A DNA stretch of 64,000 nucleotides from Sphaerulina vaccinii (lineage: Eukaryota > Ascomycota > Dothideomycetes > Mycosphaerellales > Mycosphaerellaceae). Location: assembly GCA_022570795.1 (NCBI GenBank), contig JAKUDP010000014.1:124001-188000 (forward strand). Direction: 5' to 3'. The number at the start of each line of letters is the position of its first letter. The stretch's first letter is position 1. The position numbers were made by a program, and so were the translations under genes. Of the stretch, positions 1 to 11,216 are shown piece by piece. The notes below the pieces were generated by a model that worked only from the letters and a program-made list of their open reading frames with translations, did not search any database and was not told the DNA's origin.

Positions 1-2448
1 CCTAGCAGTGCTTGCCATGCCGCTGACTCTCCTGCTCGATGGCGAGAGGCCTTGAATCGTATCGAGCATGCTGCCTTCTGGTTGTGGAAGCAGTAAGATG
101 ACCGAGCCACTACGTTCAGCTTTCCTACCGAGCGTGAAGGACTCTTTTCGACTACCGTCCGAGGACGCAGTGGATGCCATTGATCCCCGGGATAGGCGAG
201 CTTTCCCACGAGCTCTCAGAGTCTCCTCGGTCTCCACTGGCGGCAGCCTGCGCCTCGACTGCTCCACAGGATAACTACCAAGGACCTCCTTCGCGATGCC
301 GACTTCAAGAGGACTTGGTTCCAAAGGTGGAGTGCTGAAGCGCTCGATTTCTCCCTCGAGCTCCGGCGCCTCGTCCATACTGATATCAGGTACTCCCAAA
401 CGGTCGCCATCGTAGACTATATTCACATCGAAGCCGAATTCGTCGAAGAAGTCGCATATATCGTCCACCACCGCATCATCGCTGCGCCGCCTCGGAACTG
501 CCAAGGAATGTTGATACATGTCATCTGCAGCCTCTTGAAAAGGATCCAGACTCGCCACGGAGTTCTTGCGAGGCATAATAGCTGGTTTGGGGAGTTTGAT
601 CGCGCCTTGGATATATACGGAGCATCTCCACGCTGTCATCTCGGGAGGCGTGACGGTCACGACGGAACCTCCTCGTAGCCGAATTTCTCTTGCCGCTGGC
701 ATTGCTTCGCCAATCTCTGGAGGAATGTTCTCTTCGTCGTCCGGACCTTCGGCTATTGCTGTGAGCGTGCTCGTGGGAGAAGGCCTGTCATCATCCTCTT
801 CTTCGTCCTCCTCCATCAGCATATTGGCGACTTTATTCTCCTCGATCTGGGTCAAAGGACTTCTCACCATACCAGATCTCCGATTTCTGGCTCCTCTAGA
901 TTTTCGAACAAAGCCAGGAGACATTGGCGATGCCATACTATCCGTCGGGCTATCAGGACTGCCATTCGGTGACCTCAGTCCCCCAAGAACGTTTGGCTGT
1001 CCCAAAAAGCTCAACCTCGGCGGCAGATTGACCCTATACATCTGACTTTGCCTCAGCTTGCTAACAGTACCAGCTTCTTTTCCGTCAGCATCTTTGCCAT
1101 AAATGAGCTCTTCTACAGGAAAGAATCCTGTATCGACTAACATGCTCATTGTCTCGCCTTTACGACTTCTCTTGAAGATGCCGGGACTTCTCGATGTACT
1201 GCCTCCAGGAGTGGAAGGCTTCGTAGTCGCGTTCTTCAGCCTGCCCAAATCATCGATCACAGACAAGGCACTTCTTATTGAGGATGATGTCTTGAGTGAC
1301 CGACTTGCGTCTAGAGAACGACGATCGCCCTTTTTGCCAAATCTGGAGCGTCCGGTGCGGCGAGAGGACGATGTGCTTGTCGTGCTTCTTGAAGCTGAAC
1401 TTGCTTTTCTGTTGTAGGCAGGCGGCGCTGTTGCTGAACGGACCATTGGGTATGGCACAGAGGGTGTTTCTGAGGAGGATTGTCGACCACGTATGGCCAT
1501 TATTTGCGCGCGCGGTGCCGGTGCTGGGGCTGGAACTGGGGACTTGCTCCCATCGGCTCGCAGAGCTGCGCCTGAGAAGAGTAGAGGTGGAGAAGTAGGC
1601 GGAGACTTCGGTATCGTGGTGGAGGTGAATCTCTGGCCCGTAATAAGATGAGGATCCAGTGGCTCGACTTGTGATGGGACTCGTGGAAGTGGTACACTTG
1701 GAGCTGGAGAAGAAATCATCGAACGCTGAGAACGTTGGCTATCACTCCGTTCTCTTCGCAACGGACTAGCCACAGGCGAAGCACGGAAATGGTCTCCTGG
1801 TAGAGTCCTTGGAGGTCGCTTTACTGGTGGTTGAGGAGCACGTCTGGGACTCTCCAATGGCGGAACAGATTTGCCATCTCCTTTTCCTGTCTTCTTCCAA
1901 AGGAAATCTTCATTCTGCGTCGCTTTCGCAGCCGGTGAAGGACCTGATATTGGAAATGGAAATTGTGGCAGAGCTGCTGTAGGTGGTGGTGACAATGGCG
2001 CTGCGAAGACTTGTGGAGGTGGTACACGGCGAGAATTACTTTGCGCGGATGTGGTGTTGTGCAGTGTGCTCTGTTGCAGAGTTGCTGTTCGCGCTCGGTC
2101 GCCTGCTTGGAGTTCCTTGGCTGCAAGATGTCAGTCATTCCAACAACTACTTAATCTGCTGGGTGTAGACTTACGGATCGGTGCCGTGGCTGGTTTCCAT
2201 CTTGCTTCTCTTTCTGCTTGCTTCTCTGCTTCTCTCTCTGCCGCCTTTTGCGCTTCACGCTCTGCCGCCTTTTGCGCTTCACGCTCTGCCTGCTTTCTTC
2301 TGTTCTCTTCTAGTTCGTCAACTATCCTTGCTGAATCTGCTGCTGAGGGTGGCAGTTTCGATCCTTTGCGACGAGGGGGCGAGGGTGTAGACAACCCTTC
2401 GAATCTGGCGAACCGCGCTTCGATCTCCGCTGGAGTGGGCATGTCCAC
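1..2448 (-). CDS. Ser/Pro-rich protein of unknown function, 3' truncated by window
   Basis: I do not recognise this protein. It starts at 2448 (MDMPTPAEIEARFARFEG). Exon 1 runs to 2175, followed by a 54-base GTAAGT..TTGCAG intron (2174-2121). Exon 2 stays open from 2120 through position 1, so the C-terminus lies outside the window; about 798 residues are visible. Residues 45-85 form a charged helix of EREAQKAA units, encoded by a 24-base tandem repeat. The middle is Ser/Pro/Arg-rich and probably disordered. A better-conserved part (reverse strand of about 620-330) reads as a folded segment with YDGDRLGVPDISMDEAPE. There is no signal peptide or membrane segment. A cytoskeletal, signalling or nuclear scaffold is conceivable but only a guess. 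The gene is certain as an open frame; its function is unknown. Confidence 0.8.
2237..2290. repeat. 24-base coding minisatellite
   Basis: Two adjacent copies of a 24-base unit (2237-2260 and 2261-2284) plus a partial third encode the repeated EREAQKAA octapeptide of the overlapping gene. The unit length keeps the frame, so copy number could vary without breaking the protein. Confidence 0.8.
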
Positions 2449-2867
2449 TGCTTAGACCTGCTATGGCAATAACATCGACTGAGTCGCAAAAGGCAGACTC
2501 GAGAGTCGGTGAACAGCGGCGACGCGCTCGCAATCAGCTGCTTATGGTAACAGTAAGCGCTGTGTGCAAACATAGATCCCGAGTCTTTGTTCCTTCCGGG
2601 CAGGCTTTCGCGAGGTACAAAGGGACCACGTTCCTCCATTAGAATGTGTGAGATGCTCTTACATTCCAGTGCCGCTTTGGGATGTGGTTTTTCGGCTTGT
2701 GGTCCGATCACAGAGTACTATTCGCCGACTAGTATGAATACTCATTGTGCTTGGACGGAGATATCGCGATTTCTGGGTAATAGTCAGCATGCTCGTTCAA
2801 GGGATTGATGTTGTTCGGGAAATATTAGTTAGTGTTTTAGTGCGTAGGCCATGCTTTGCCTATATAA
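2449..2867. other. Intergenic, no gene seen
   Basis: This holds the 5' flank of the unknown gene ending at 2448 and the 3' flank of the MFS transporter. Short frames are present but have no codon or domain signature. No RNA-array motif is seen. Confidence 0.5.
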
Positions 2868-4671
2868 CTATTCTGCTTCTTCCAATCCAGTAGCATCCAG
2901 ATATGGATCCCTCCGCTGTGCTGCTGGCGGTGCTGTTGCTGTTCGAATCTCCTGTCTCTCCAAATTCTCAGTATTCGACTGTTGCTTTTCCAGATCCTCC
3001 GAGCTACTATGCCCATCTGCCCCATGACTCTCATGCTTCTCCGTCGTAGCGTTCTCTTCTGTAGGAGCGAATTTACTCCTCGCCCTAATCTTCGCTCCAT
3101 AGCGATAGAACATGAAAGGTATAGCAGCTAGCAAAACCGCCACACCACCAATCAAACTTCCTGCTCCCCCAACTCCCAAAGCAGTAAACATTTGTTCTGT
3201 GAATAAGGGTGCCACGGCTCCAAGTGCTGAACGACAAACTGTGTTTGCTGCTATGGCAGAAGCGGCGTACATCATGTATGTGTCTGCTAGGTAGGACAAG
3301 TAGGAGACGAAGACTAGAACTATGGATGTTGAGAGGAATGTTCCAGCCTAATGCATATGTTAGTTATCACGGAACTAATAACACAGCATGCATGTTGTGG
3401 AAAGTGGAAATGGTATTTACCAGCGTCGGAACAATCCAAGGCACAGAATTGTAATTCGCACTCCAAGCGAACCAAAACATAGTGATTGGGAAGATTATCC
3501 CTCCGATCATTGCAAGCGGCATTCGATCCTCTGGAGTTCGAGGAATCCCTGCTAGCATTTTCTTCTTGCTAAAGGTTGATTCGTAGAAGGTTATGCCGCC
3601 TGCTATAAAGGCTCCGACGAGGAATCCAATGAGAGGTAGAGCACCGACGCCGCTGTTCCAGCCGCGTTTCTGTTGGAAGACGATGGGATATCTACGTCTT
3701 TGTTAGTGGTGTGTGGTGAGGGAGGGAGGGAAGGGAAAGGGGGATACGAACATTGTAAAAGACATATACAGCAAAGCATAAACGATACTCAAGTAGATCG
3801 CCACCAGGAGAGAGATGGGGTCAAAAAGAATAATCCAAGGCCTCGTCAAAGTAACCTTGAATATCTGTGTCAATGTCTGTCCACTCGCTTCCCTAGGAGC
3901 TTGAACATTCTCAAAACCAGGTACTTTCGCAGCTCGTATCCTTTTCGCTTTATTCACGAGGACTTGCGCCGGCAGCGTTTCAGGTATCGTCAACATTGGA
4001 ATCAGAGTAAGAACTCCAAGCCAGAGTAAGACATAGAATGCCCAACGCCAGTTTTCTTTCAATTCGAGGAAGCCAGAGACCACAGGTCCCAGAGCAGGTC
4101 CAGCAAAAGTCATCATTGAGAATACAGACATTGCGTTTCCTCGTTCAATTGGTGGCCAGAGATCCGCAAGGACTCCCGGAACATTACTGAGAGCTGCTGA
4201 GGCGAATGTTCCAGTGAGAAATCTTCCGACGAGAAGCCCAGCGAAGGTTGGAGTGAAAGCGCAGAGGAATGTGAAGATAAAGTAGAGGATGTAGGTTGAG
4301 CAGAAGATCCATCTTCTGCCATAATACTCCGAAAGAGGAGCCCAGAGGAGAGGTCCGAAGCAATATCCTAAGAGGAAGAGTGTGGTGACCAGGTTTGAGA
4401 CTAGGACCGAGACGTTGAAATGTTCTGCGATGGAGTTCAAGCAGCCTGATGGGGAGGATGAGGCGAATGTGGAGGATATGACGAGGGAGATTGATACGAT
4501 TGTTATGTACCATCTTCGAGCTGCGGACCAGTTCTTGGGGTTTTCGATGTCGCCTTCTGAGAAGTCCAGATGCCCAGAGCTGTTAAAATGTATCGACTCG
4601 TTGGGATTGACATTCTTGCTTCGATATGGCTTCGCGGCTGGACGAGAGAGTGTTCGTTCAAGAAACTCCAT
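2868..4671 (-). CDS. MFS transporter, DHA1 polyamine/drug:H+ antiporter type
   Basis: Twelve-helix plasma-membrane transporter of the TPO1/FLR1-like branch, expected to export polyamines or toxic compounds by proton antiport. There are three exons: 4671-3752, 3691-3421 and 3347-2868 (556 residues). The N-terminal half has FSEGDIENPKNWS before TM1, then LWAPLSEYYGRRW (the MFS G-x-x-x-D/E-R/K-x-G-R/K-R type loop motif) and later GPALGPVVSGF, the antiporter motif C. Exon 2 begins the second half (YPIVFQQKRGWNSG, a typical DHA1 sequence). The last exon carries the remaining helices and a hydrophilic Glu-rich tail. Introns are 60 and 73 bases; the first uses a GTTCGT donor chosen because it restores the conserved IYPIVFQ frame. 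The substrate cannot be told from sequence. Confidence 0.93.
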
Positions 4672-5676
4672 TGTTGTGGTGGTTGCTGCGTCGCTAGAGT
4701 GCTACGTATGAGAGGAGAGTGGAGTGATCAGCAGACACATCATTCTCTGTGTTGTCAAGAATCCAGTAGCGGAAGTGTTTGCATAGGAGATGCTGTGATG
4801 GATATGGCATCATTGCCACTACTTACTTCTTAATTCCGCTGCTATGTTTCGCGTCGTGCCACAAGGCTTCGGGAAAACGGCACATGAGAACTGCTGCAAA
4901 CTTCTGTGACGAGCGAAAGTCAAGCCCGAGGTCGCGAGAAAAAGCTTGGATCCGGCTCCGTGTACACGACTGCTGATGAGCTACATTTGCACTCACCGTG
5001 GAAGAGCCCACAATGCAATGGTTCAAGAGAGCAGTCGGTCTTTCCTGGAGAGCCTTGCATGTAGACATATTCGTCTCCTGCATCATGGCTTGCTGGTTCG
5101 TGCAACAGTCTCTTGTCCGAAGGGCGAAAGGCGAAGTGCTCGCATTTATTTCTACCCAAGCTCTTGATATCGTGTATGCATGGCATGGAATGGGATGTGA
5201 TGTATCTTTCTCGCAGTATCATGTGTCTTGAGGTCTCTTCGTATGCTGACCGGAGGTTTTGTAGATGTATATTGGTGGTTGTTATGGCAAGGCACGAAGG
5301 TGGGCTGTGCTGTCAGGTGCATCAATGGTATTGGAAAGATGACTCTTTATCAGTTAAGAGAGACACAGACTTGGGGGTGAGGTTCAAAGTCGTGGTAGCA
5401 ACAAGGTGGAAGCGGTGACAAAACATCTCGTGTGCTGACTGTTGGTCTGATCCTTGCCAATCCTCCAACCTACCCATGCACAATCGGGCATACCACCAAC
5501 ACAATTCCGATGCTGAAGGTGAAATTGGAACAGATAGATAAACTAATATGTACAACAACGCCTTCGCTACCTCTAGACTACAATGCTGGCCTGAAAGTCG
5601 CACTTGCTTGCATCTAACTCATCTACCCTACCTAAAGACGAGAAGCTCTTGCATGACCTGTTTCCTTGCTCTCTCT
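4672..5676. other. Intergenic, no gene seen
   Basis: About 1 kb between the MFS start and the SDHA stop. It contains the MFS promoter and the SDHA 3' region. Short frames on both strands lack any recognisable motif, and no array RNA copy or transposon end is seen. Confidence 0.5.
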
Positions 5677-7695
5677 CTAGTACTTTCTCGCAAAAGGTGG
5701 CACAGCCTTGCACTCATTCTCATCCAGCGTAGTTCCAACCACTGCACGGTATCCGATATCCGTCTTGCCGTGTGGCTTCTTCTGCCATGTGAGGGAGTGC
5801 TTCATCCAGTTGACATCATCTCTGTCAGGGTAGTCCTCGCGTGCGTGTGCTCCTCTCGATTCCTTGCGGACAGCTGCTGCCTCTGCAGTTTGAACAGCGC
5901 AAGTCAACAGGTTGCGAAGTTCGAGTGTCTCGACGAGGTCGCTGTTCCAGATCATGCTGCGGTCCTTGGTTCCAACTTGGCTGTACATTTGGTCGACTTG
6001 GTTGATCCTGTGATGTTGTTAGTGCATTTCAGAATGGACTCGCAATGGGACAACTCACTTCGTCACACCCTCGTCAAGAGCCTCCTGTGTTCTGAAGACG
6101 GATACATCAGACTGCATGACCTTCTGCATGGCACTTCGGATCTCGTTTGTGCTCTTTGGTCCATCGGCGGTTCTTATTTGGTCGACAGTGGCAATGGCCT
6201 CGGCACCTGCATCACCTTGCAAGCTCTTGTGTGCCTTGCCTGGTGAGAAGTTGTCGCGGATGGTGTGGCTGACAGCACGTCCGAAGACGACTAGATCGAG
6301 GAGGGAGTTGGCACCAAGACGGTTTGCGCCGTGAACAGACACGCAAGCAGCCTCGCCACAAGCGAACAGACCTGGCACAACCTTATCCTTGCCGTTCTCA
6401 TCGACTGTAAGCACCTCACCAGTGTACTTGGTAGGGATACCACCCATGTTGTAGTGCACAGTTGGGAGCACTGGAATCGGTTGCTTGGTGACATCTACAC
6501 CAGCGAAGATGGAGGCGGTCTCGGAGATACCAGGCAGACGCTCGTGCAGAATCTCAGGAGGCAAGTGGGACAACTGCAGGTAGATGTGGTCCTTGTCAGG
6601 TCCAACACCACGACCCTCGCGAATCTCCATTGTCATACTTCGGCTGACAACGTCGCGAGAGGCAAGATCCTTGGCAGTTGGTGCATATCGCTCCATGAAT
6701 CGCTCCCCCTCGCTGTTGAGCAGGTAACCTCCCTCACCACGCGATCCCTCAGTGATCAAGCAACCAGCACCGTAGATACCAGTAGGGTGGAACTGCACGA
6801 ATTCAAGATCCTGGTTAGGCAGTCCAGCACGAGCGACCATGGCCATTCCGTCACCAGTGCAAGTGTGTGCAGATGTGCAGGAGAACCATGCACGACCGTA
6901 ACCACCGGTGGCGAGGACAGTGTTGTGGGAGCGGAAGCGGTGGAGGGTTCCATCTTCCTGGTTGTAGGCAATGACACCCTTGCACTCGCCATCCTCCATA
7001 ATCAAATCAATGGCGAAGAACTCGATGAAGTAGTTGGTGTTGTGGCGAAGTGATTGGCCGTACAGAGTGTGTAGAAGCGCGTGTCCCGTTCGATCAGCAG
7101 CGGCACAGCATCTGTATGCCTGTCCACCCTTGCCAAACTCTCTTGACTGACCACCGAAAGCTCGCTGGTAGATCTTGCCGTCGTCTGTTCGCGAGAAGGG
7201 ACATCCGTAGTTCTCGAGCTCGTATACCGATGCGGGTGCTTCTCTTGTCATGTAGTGGATGGCGTCCTGGTCTCCCAGCCAATCTGATCCCTTGACGGTA
7301 TCGTACATGTGCCATCTCCAGTCGTCCTCGTGCATGTTGCCGAGCGCGGCATTGATGCCTCCCTGAGCAGCCACTGTGTGTGATCGCGTAGGGAACAGCT
7401 TCGATATGCAGGCCGTGTTGAAGCCGGCCTCTGCCAGCCCGAATGCAGCTCGCAGACCAGCTCCTCCTGATCCCACGACGAGAGCATCGTATTCGTGGTC
7501 GATGACGGGGTATTTGTGTCCAATGGCTCCCGTCGCCTCAGTCGCTCTGAGTCTTCCCGTGGGCGTGATTATGCGGTTTGCTCGCGGTGTCGAAGAGAAT
7601 TGGCGGAGGGAGTTGCGGATGGCGCTGCGGCCAGCGACCTGCCTCATACCGGCGGAGAACATATTGACGGTGGTGGTCCAATTCCGTGGCGACAC
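5677..7695 (-). CDS. SDH1: Succinate dehydrogenase flavoprotein subunit, mitochondrial
   Basis: Catalytic FAD subunit of complex II. It oxidises succinate to fumarate in the matrix and passes electrons to the iron-sulphur subunit. Exon 1 is 7695-6059 and exon 2 is 6007-5677, with a 51-base GTGAGT intron splitting a Lys codon. From the first Met it has 655 residues; an internal Met at 7662 (MFSAGMRQ) gives 644, closer to the usual fungal length, and both leave an Arg/Ser-rich mitochondrial presequence. Visible features are the dinucleotide fold VVGSGGAGLRAA, SHTVAAQGGINAAL with the His that carries covalent FAD, and the C-terminal domain ending VPPFARKY. No disabling change is seen. Housekeeping gene; identity is secure. 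Confidence 0.97.
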
Positions 7696-8516
7696 TCTGC
7701 TGAAGTGGATGTCGGGGTGTTTCGACCAAGAAGTACAAACACAAGTCTATGATCCAACTGCCACCTGCGGCAACTAGCGCGGGAGTGGATTGCTTCCGAC
7801 GATCGGAACACACAGATCTCGACTCTTCTCCTACAAATACATGTCTAACAATGGTACACTGACAGTTACGAAGCTCATGACCCTGCTGATATCCAGCAAG
7901 TATCGCTATATCCGCCATACTGAGCGAGAAGACTGCCATCGCCGCCTTCTGAGGAATGTCCAATGACCACCCTCTTCAGCCAATCAAATGTCTTGGAATG
8001 AGTCTTAGCCAGAATCTCCTAGACCTCGGCGAGCATCGGCTTCAAAAGTGGACACGAAACATGTGAAGACCTGCCAAGCCCAGGCTCTTCTCGCCATCAA
8101 CAACGACTTCCATCATCATCATCAGCATGAAGACCAGAGAACTAAACTTACAATTGCAGCTGTGCGTGCGATCTATCGCCACTGGAGGGTCAACATGGCA
8201 ACGATGTGAGGCCATGCCGATCAGTGTCAAATCCCTCTTTGAAGTGCTCAGAGCCTTCAAAGCACTCACGAACATGTACTCAGCATCGTCTCTTAGAGAG
8301 TCTCATAGGCTCTGCCTGCAAACCAAAGCAGTCCGCGGAACCAAGAGCATCTACCAGTAACTCATATCGCGTATGACCGAATTATACAGAGACGTGTAGG
8401 AGCCCGAGCAGCATTGGCTCAACGTCATGAATCATCATGAATACCACAAGAAAACATAACATGCACGGCATTCAGACATCACTCACGAACAAGCTATATC
8501 CCACAAGACTGCCACT
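7696..8516. other. Divergent promoter region between SDHA and SDR
   Basis: This 821-base spacer separates two divergently transcribed genes for probable mitochondrial proteins. No open frame with protein character and no array RNA motif is seen. Confidence 0.5.
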
Positions 8517-9533
8517 ATGCTGCGCCTGTTCGCTCGATCATCACGTCCTCGAATCACAACGCTTTCACAAGTCCATATACCCATCACATCCACAAGACTT
8601 CTCTCTTCAGCAGACAGCCAGCTGATATCTCAAGCAATGGCTTCCAAGAACGACGACCTCAAAGTAACCGGGCTTTTCGATGTCAGCCATGTCACAGCAC
8701 TAGTCACTGGCGGAGCAACTGGTATCGGCCTGATGATTACACAAGCTCTGGTTGCCAACGGAGCCAAAGTGTACATCACTTCCCGACGCGAAGAAGTCCT
8801 CAACAAGACTGTCGATACATACAATACTGGTCCTGGCAGTTTACACGCACTCGTTGGTGATGTGAGCACTAAACAAGGCGCTTTGGATCTAGTCAAACAG
8901 ATCGAGCAAAAGGAGCCAAATGGCATACAACTCCTGGTAAACAACGCCGGCATCGCTCGAGACGACAACACCAAATTCTCAGCCAACAATGGACCTCCAG
9001 ACACGAAATCCGCAGAAGCCATCTCGAAGTACTTCCTCGCCTCTGAAGAGCAGCAATGGGCAGATACTTTCCAAACAAATGTCATGGCACAATATTTCAT
9101 GAGTATGGCATTTCTCCCCTCTCTCGCCAAAGGTGGAAAACTTACACCAGGATACTCCTCAAGCGTTGTCAACGTCTCTTCCATCTCCGGAGCAATGAAG
9201 GGTTCGAGCATGGGTCAATTCGCTTATGCTTCTTCGAAAGCTGCCTCTACACATTTATCCCGCATGCTAGCTACGACTTTCCAGGACGTGAATGTTCGCG
9301 TGAACGTTATCGCTCCTGGAGTTTTCCCATCTGAAATGACAGGAGGCGAGAGTAATGATGCCAATAAGACGGAGATGGATCTTAAGTCGAGCAATCCTGC
9401 TGGAAGAAAAGGTCACGATACAGATATGGCTGCTACTATTCTATTCCTGGCTGGGAAGGGAGGAGTGTTCTATAACGAGCAGATTATGTATCCTGATGGC
9501 GGCAATACGCTTGCGGTTCCTGCTGTGAATTAA
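8517..9533 (+). CDS. Short-chain dehydrogenase/reductase, probable mitochondrial
   Basis: Classical SDR in a single exon of 338 residues. Residues 1-40 (MLRLFARSSRPRITT...) are Arg/Ser-rich and look like a mitochondrial presequence; a second Met at residue 41 (MASKNDD) would give a cytosolic form. The fold is clear: TGGATGIG for cofactor binding near residue 63, NNAG near 143, a catalytic Ser in VVNVSSISG, YASSK as the YxxxK pair, then VNVIAPGVFPSEM. It resembles the RhlG-like 3-oxoacyl reductase branch, so NADPH-dependent reduction of a beta-keto substrate is plausible; the substrate is inferred, not shown. Confidence 0.92.
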   Translation: MLRLFARSSRPRITTLSQVHIPITSTRLLSSADSQLISQAMASKNDDLKVTGLFDVSHVTALVTGGATGIGLMITQALVANGAKVYITSRREEVLNKTVDTYNTGPGSLHALVGDVSTKQGALDLVKQIEQKEPNGIQLLVNNAGIARDDNTKFSANNGPPDTKSAEAISKYFLASEEQQWADTFQTNVMAQYFMSMAFLPSLAKGGKLTPGYSSSVVNVSSISGAMKGSSMGQFAYASSKAASTHLSRMLATTFQDVNVRVNVIAPGVFPSEMTGGESNDANKTEMDLKSSNPAGRKGHDTDMAATILFLAGKGGVFYNEQIMYPDGGNTLAVPAVN

Positions 9534-9825
9534 CTAATGTACGAGAATATCAGAGTGTACCTAGTTATGGGCACTTACTCACTTACTTACTCAAATGATC
9601 CTGGTTGATTGATTTCCAATACCTGTCACCGATTTGCTGTGCACCATTCATGGCCTACTCGGATCCTTGTGGCAAATCTGCATTAAGCATCGACCCAGCC
9701 CTTCAGAAAGAACTCCAGACTTCAAAATCGTGTTCTAGGCAGCGCGCATGTATCATGTGGCAATGGTATGGTATGCATGCGATCAGCATTGGAGGTATAT
9801 ATCCGATTCAACAAAGTCATCATGT

Positions 9826-9983
9826 AACGATCGTCCAGTCCAGGCTATGTGGTCTAGTTAGTAAGTCGTCGGTGTGGCTGATGTTTGATACACGGGACTT
9901 ACGCACATATCGATTTCCAGATCATCAGGTCTGAATTGGTGGTGTAGTCTAAGTACTACTGCTTAGCACGAGGCGATTCTTTT
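9826..9983 (+). ncRNA. Array RNA copy 1 (tRNA-like scaffold)
   Basis: TATA-like GTATATAT at 9795 lies 31 bases upstream, preceded by GGAG. The closing helix pairs GAUCGUC near the 5' end with GGCGAUU near 9972-9978. The D-arm-like segment is TGGTCTAGTTAG; the second arm is CGUCGGU-GUG-GCUGAUG. A TTTT run ends the unit. The middle is unlike any other copy. Confidence 0.75.
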
Positions 9984-10072
9984 GGCTTTGGTAGAACTTC
10001 TTTTTCTTCTCTTTTGCTACTACGAACACCCCCCCGTTTGAGGTTCATATACAGGTTTCATTTCATCGTCTT

Positions 10073-10224
10073 CAACAGTCGTCAAGCAGGCGTGGTCTAG
10101 CAGTAAGTCGTCAGCAAAGCTGATGCTCGACCTAACAGGGTACATCAGTACCTCCGCAAGCTATTGAGTCTTATAGTGGTAGTTATTTCTGATCAGCGTC
10201 CTCGTCGACGAAGGCGATTGTTTT
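10073..10224 (+). ncRNA. Array RNA copy 2
   Basis: Upstream element GAGGTTCATATAC with TATA at about -28. The closing helix is ACAGUCGUC with GGCGAUUGU (9 bp). The A-box-like segment is TGGTCTAGCAG; the second arm is CGUCAGC-AAA-GCUGAUG. It ends in an unusually long T-run (10 or more) at 10221. Confidence 0.82.
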
Positions 10225-10343
10225 TTTTTTGTTTTTTTTGCTTTTCGAAATCTACTTCAGCTCTTTGCTTCACCTACCTTTTGCTCTAGTGCAGTGCCTC
10301 GTCCATTGTTGAGGTACATGTGTTGTTCTAATTCTTGTGCTTT

Positions 10344-10490
10344 CAACAGTTGTCAAGCAGGCGTGGTCTAGCAGTAAGTCGTCAGCAAAGCTGATGCTTG
10401 AAACACAGAGTTGCTTCTGCATTGATACGAGCCTAACATCAGGCTCACTAGGGAGACTGTCAGGATCCGCGTCGACGCAGGCGATTGTTT
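10344..10490 (+). ncRNA. Array RNA copy 3
   Basis: The 5' half is nearly identical to copy 2, but the middle differs. The closing helix is ACAGUUGUC with GGCGAUUGU; the C-to-U change still pairs as U-G. A GCG-UCGA-CGC hairpin sits just before the 3' strand. The upstream element is GAGGTACATG, a weak TATA. The terminator is only TTT. Confidence 0.75.
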
Positions 10491-10585
10491 CAACTCCTTT
10501 GCCTCGTCCTTTCTTTGACTTTACTCTTTTAACTCGTAGTCCCTCTCACTGTTGAGGTATATGTGTAGTTCAATTCTTGTCTTCT

Positions 10586-10790
10586 CAACAGTTGTCATTG
10601 GTCTAGCGGGACCACAGTAAGTCGTCAAGATTGTTACATAACAACTCTTCTAACAGAGTGGCCTCTTGCTAGCGACGGGGGCGATGATGGATCTGATGCA
10701 TGGAAATTTGGTAGCCATCTTGTGTGAAGATACCGTACGTCTTAGTGCTCGATGATCCACCATATAGCGTAAGCTGAGGGCGATTGTTTT
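10586..10790 (+). ncRNA. Array RNA copy 4 (long class)
   Basis: Upstream GAGGTATATG at about -29. The D-arm is complete: UGGUC..GACCA. The second arm differs (GTCGTCAAGATTGTTACATAACAAC). A block TTGCTAGCGACGGGGGCGATG is shared with copies 5 and 11. The 3' end is GGGCGATTGTTTT. Length is 205 bases, against about 150 for the short class. Confidence 0.78.
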
Positions 10791-10870
10791 GCTTCGTATA
10801 CTCCTCTTTTTGCCTCGAGTCTTGCTAGGGGCTATTGGAGGTTTGTATACGACCAGGTAAGATGGTTCTT

Positions 10871-11084
10871 CAACAGTCGTCACTAGTCTAGTGGCAGTGT
10901 CAGTAAATCATCAAGATTCAAGATCCTCACATAACAATCTGGCCTCTTTCTAGCGATGGAGGGGCTGAGGACTCGTGTAGTGATGTCTGAAGTCGTCAGT
11001 AGTTCGGACACAAGTTCCAGATCACTCAGATCTGAAATGTAATTGCGAAACTCGGTGTAGCCACCGGGTGGCGGCGATTGTTTT
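10871..11084 (+). ncRNA. Array RNA copy 5 (long class)
   Basis: Upstream GGAGGTTTGTATAC at about -27. The closing helix is ACAGUCGUC with GGCGAUUGU. The A-box-like part is AGTCTAGTGGC. It shares AAATCATCAAGATT, ACATAACAA and TTTCTAGCGATGGAGG with copies 4 and 11. The terminator is TTTTT at 11080. Confidence 0.78.
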
Positions 11085-11216
11085 TGCTCTCTCGATATGT
11101 TTCGATTGCCATGCTCTTTTGCATCTCATTGAGTCCTCGATATAAGCCTACTTCATATCAGAGAAACGGTTTCAATCATGTATCATCGCATTCATACCTC
11201 TACCAACTTCTGTCAC

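Noticed and set aside
5548..6246. 232-codon frame on the plus strand
   Set aside because: Antisense to conserved SDHA coding sequence; composition is a shadow of the real frame.
6331..7053. 240-codon plus-strand frame
   Set aside because: Lies entirely antisense to SDHA exon 1, with no independent domain.
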